Assembly (NCBI GenBank): GCA_030613795.1 | Contig: JAUWLG010000082.1 | Location: forward strand, 1 to 6,361 | Origin: Helicobacteraceae bacterium | Lineage (GTDB): Bacteria; Campylobacterota; Campylobacteria; Campylobacterales; Sulfurimonadaceae | Length of the DNA stretch: 6,361 bases | Direction of reading: 5' to 3' | Part shown: piece after piece, positions 3,997 to 6,361 of the stretch | Layout of the letters: each line of letters starts with the position of its first letter | Position numbering within the stretch: the first letter of the stretch is position 1 | Notes under the pieces: generated by a model | Told to the model about the DNA's origin: nothing | Databases searched by the model: none | The model's input: only the letters and a program-made list of their open reading frames with translations | Made by a program: the position numbers and the translations under genes

Positions 3997-6361
3997 TTAC
4001 ATCCTCTTTTTAGTCTTGCTGGTGGCCTGCGCTGTTAATGGGTCGTCAGGCCAATAGTGTTTTTTGTATTTGCCTCGAAGCTCTTTTTTGACCTCTTCAT
4101 AGGTGTTCTCCCAGAAGCTTTTTAGATCCTTAGTGACCTGCATCGGACGGTGTGCCGGAGAGAGCAGTTCAACGGTCATGGTCACAGTTCCATTGATCAG
4201 CAAGGGTGTCTCTAACATCCCAAACAGCTCTTGTAGTCGTACTGCAAGAACAGGCGAGGCAGGGTTCTCATAATTGAGAACGCTGTTAGAGCCGCTTGGT
4301 ACTTTTAACCTTGACGGAGCGAGCGTGTCGATATGCTGTTGTTGGTCCCAAGTAAGCATACTTAATAGCATAGGATAGGTGTTGAGTTTATGACAGGCTT
4401 TGAAACTTTTTACGCCTTCCAAGTGAGGCAGTAGCCATGTCTCCAAGTGTTCGAGTAGCCATGTGTCACTGAAGTCCGGAAGTTCACCAATGATCTTCGC
4501 TGCATTGGGATTGTTCTCTTTGCTATAGTTTAAAAAGTCAACTCTTTGACGCAGCCCAAGTGCCTCTTTAGACCAGGTTAAAGCATCTAACCCCTTCTCT
4601 TTAATAGCACCGAGTAGGGCAATGGCAAGATCAGCATTGTCTATGTTCTGAACAGGCTGTTCATCAAGAGTGATCGCACCCAGTTTTGTGATCTCCCTTG
4701 CTTCAACCCGCTCTGTTTCATCATTCCATCTGGTCAGACGCTCTTTAGTAATGAGCTCACTGAAGTACTCTTCTATTTGGGCTTCGCTAATGCTCGCGGC
4801 ACTGTATACCCGTGCATCAGTCTGAGCAACATCAAGATCAGCAATAACAAGATAGAGCTCGCCAAAGAGCTCATCTTCCATATTAAGTTTGGCACCTTTT
4901 CCGCCGCTGAGAATGTAGCGACTGTTTTTGACATCGCGGCATTTGGCGATACGGTCAGGGTAGGCAAAGCCGAGTAATACGCCGACCATGTCTGCGTTGT
5001 TTTTTTGTGCCGAACCTGAGGTCTTGAGCTTTTTACAAAAGCCCGAAGCTGTTGTCAAAACACGTTTGCAGGCTCCTCTGTCGATATGGCTTCCTGAATG
5101 GTGTTCTTGCAAGGCTGCCATTCGTTGTGAAAGGTCCGCAGCGTGTCTGGCACTGCCTGTGAAGATCTCTTTTTCACTGAGCAATGCCGCGATCAAACAC
5201 GCGGTTTCTCCGTAGCCAAGGCTAGCAGCTCTTAAAATCATATGTGCTAGACGAGGATGGGTTCCCAGCGCAAGCATCGCCTTTCCGTGTTCTGTAATCG
5301 TCGTACCTTGCAGTGCACCTAGCTCTCTTAGCAGTTCACGGGCATGTTGTACAGCAGATGTGGCAGGGAGGTCAAGCCAGCCCAGTTCATCCACATCGTC
5401 CACACCCCAATTGGCGAGTTCAAGCATCATCGGTGTCAGGTCACTTGTCAGGATCTCGGGTGCACTGTGTCGTGATAGCTGTCGGTGCTCGTGCCAAAGA
5501 CGGTAACATTTACCCGGGCTCAAACGCCCCGCACGACCACTGCGTTGTGTCGCAGAATCTTGAGAGATAGCTAGAGTATGCAGACGATTCATCCCTGAAC
5601 CGCTGTTAAAAGTAGAGACACGCTGCAGGCCGGAGTCAATGACAACGGTAATCCCTTCAATGGTCAAACTTGTCTCGGCAATGTTGGTTGCAAGGACGAC
5701 CTTGCGTTTACCCTCTTTGCTGGGTCTAATGGCGGCATCTTGTGCCTGCTTGCTCATGTCCCCATAGAGCGGGGCGATGGTAATACTTTTGTCTTTGAGG
5801 ATTTCGAGTAGTTTGGATTCAACATTTTTGATCTCTCGAACTCCGGGGAGAAATATCAAGATACTGCCGCTCTCACTGTGTATGACTTCACCAACTATCT
5901 TAGAGATAACGCTAGTTAGCTGCATCGGTGAAGGGTGGGGTGTTTTATTGTCCAGGTAGACATTCTCCACAGGAAAACTGCGTCCATCACTGGTGATAAC
6001 GGGTGCATCATCCAGCAGGTTGGAAATGGCTTCAGTGTTCAGGGTTGCGGACATCACCATGATCTTAAGGTCGTCGCGAAGAAGCTCTTGCGACTGTAGG
6101 CTAAGTGCTAAAGCAAGGTCACCGTGGAGGTTACGCTCATGGAACTCATCGAAGATGACAAGTGCCGTGTTTTCTAAAGCACTATCGCCTTGCAGCATAC
6201 GGGTCAAAATACCCTCCGTCACAACAATGATCTTTGTCTTTTTCCCGACGCAGCGGTCAGCACGTATCTGATACCCCACGGTCTCGCCAACCTTCTCATC
6301 CAGAAGTGCTGCCATACGAGCCGCAGCATTTCTAGCCGCCAGACGGCGCGGTTCGAGCATA
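3997..6361 (-). CDS. hrpB: ATP-dependent RNA helicase HrpB (DEAH/RHA family), 5' end outside window
   Basis: This is a superfamily 2 DEAH/RHA-type helicase that should couple ATP hydrolysis to remodelling of RNA or RNA-protein complexes. The physiological role of HrpB is poorly defined in bacteria. Numbering from the first methionine in the window, the motifs run in family order: Ia LEPRR (2-6), VTEG (47-50), Walker B/motif II DEFH (71-74), motif III SAT (94-96), ILIFLPG (157-163), motif V ATNIAETS (214-221) and motif VI QRSGRAGR (262-269). After these come the helicase-associated region and the long HrpB-type C-terminal domain (about 480-760), ending in a basic tail KTKKRM. The 787 residues compare with roughly 800-850 for the family. 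The Walker A loop should lie just beyond the right edge, so the methionine at 6360 is internal and not the start. The stop is TAA at 3997-3999. No frameshift is seen. Family assignment is firm. Confidence 0.95.
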   Translation of the reverse strand, partial: MLEPRRLAARNAAARMAALLDEKVGETVGYQIRADRCVGKKTKIIVVTEGILTRMLQGDSALENTALVIFDEFHERNLHGDLALALSLQSQELLRDDLKIMVMSATLNTEAISNLLDDAPVITSDGRSFPVENVYLDNKTPHPSPMQLTSVISKIVGEVIHSESGSILIFLPGVREIKNVESKLLEILKDKSITIAPLYGDMSKQAQDAAIRPSKEGKRKVVLATNIAETSLTIEGITVVIDSGLQRVSTFNSGSGMNRLHTLAISQDSATQRSGRAGRLSPGKCYRLWHEHRQLSRHSAPEILTSDLTPMMLELANWGVDDVDELGWLDLPATSAVQHARELLRELGALQGTTITEHGKAMLALGTHPRLAHMILRAASLGYGETACLIAALLSEKEIFTGSARHAADLSQRMAALQEHHSGSHIDRGACKRVLTTASGFCKKLKTSGSAQKNNADMVGVLLGFAYPDRIAKCRDVKNSRYILSGGKGAKLNMEDELFGELYLVIADLDVAQTDARVYSAASISEAQIEEYFSELITKERLTRWNDETERVEAREITKLGAITLDEQPVQNIDNADLAIALLGAIKEKGLDALTWSKEALGLRQRVDFLNYSKENNPNAAKIIGELPDFSDTWLLEHLETWLLPHLEGVKSFKACHKLNTYPMLLSMLTWDQQQHIDTLAPSRLKVPSGSNSVLNYENPASPVLAVRLQELFGMLETPLLINGTVTMTVELLSPAHRPMQVTKDLKSFWENTYEEVKKELRGKYKKHYWPDDPLTAQATSKTKKRM

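Noticed and set aside
4773..6271. Plus-strand and other-frame ORFs within hrpB, and plus-strand ORFs opposite the ankyrin, S6 and SSB genes
   Set aside because: They are antisense or out-of-frame shadows of well-supported genes, without ribosome-binding sites or recognisable domains.

Overview
The window looks like a chromosomal segment of a Campylobacterota (Epsilonproteobacteria) bacterium, perhaps a Sulfurimonas/Sulfurovum-like lineage. That assignment rests on the compact rpsF-ssb-rpsR operon, the Lys/Ala/Glu-tailed S6, the Q-rich SSB linker, the zinc-type S18 and promoters dominated by a -10 box. It is an inference from gene order and protein style; no 16S or other marker is present. All five protein genes read on the minus strand, so transcription runs from high to low coordinates.

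From right to left: (1) 3997-6361, a DEAH-box helicase HrpB missing its N-terminus at the window edge. (2) 3664-3996, a 333-bp gap holding a REP-like palindrome (3870-3977) and the promoter and leader of the next operon. (3) 2338-3663, the operon rpsF (bS6), ssb, rpsR (bS18), closed by a hairpin at 2311-2331. (4) 1466-2337, an 872-bp gap without a credible protein gene. (5) 80-1465, a 461-aa protein made almost wholly of ankyrin repeats, with its own promoter and a palindromic operator candidate.

The most unusual region is the gap at 1466-2337. It contains a segment of about 546 bp (1612-2157) bounded by 55-bp inverted repeats that match at 42 of 55 positions and share a perfect 13-bp core. 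The interior carries at least six stem-loops and no convincing ORF. Two minus-strand promoter candidates lie just upstream, one of them TTGACA-18-TTTAAT, predicted to start about 9 nt before the outer repeat. A hairpin followed by a long minus-strand T-rich run lies near the far end. The segment could be a large structured non-coding RNA or a MITE-like non-autonomous mobile element. The sequence alone does not decide between them.

Functionally, S6 and S18 are partners in the 30S platform and SSB coats single-stranded DNA; their co-transcription is conserved in bacteria. The helicase and the ankyrin protein have no visible functional link to that operon.
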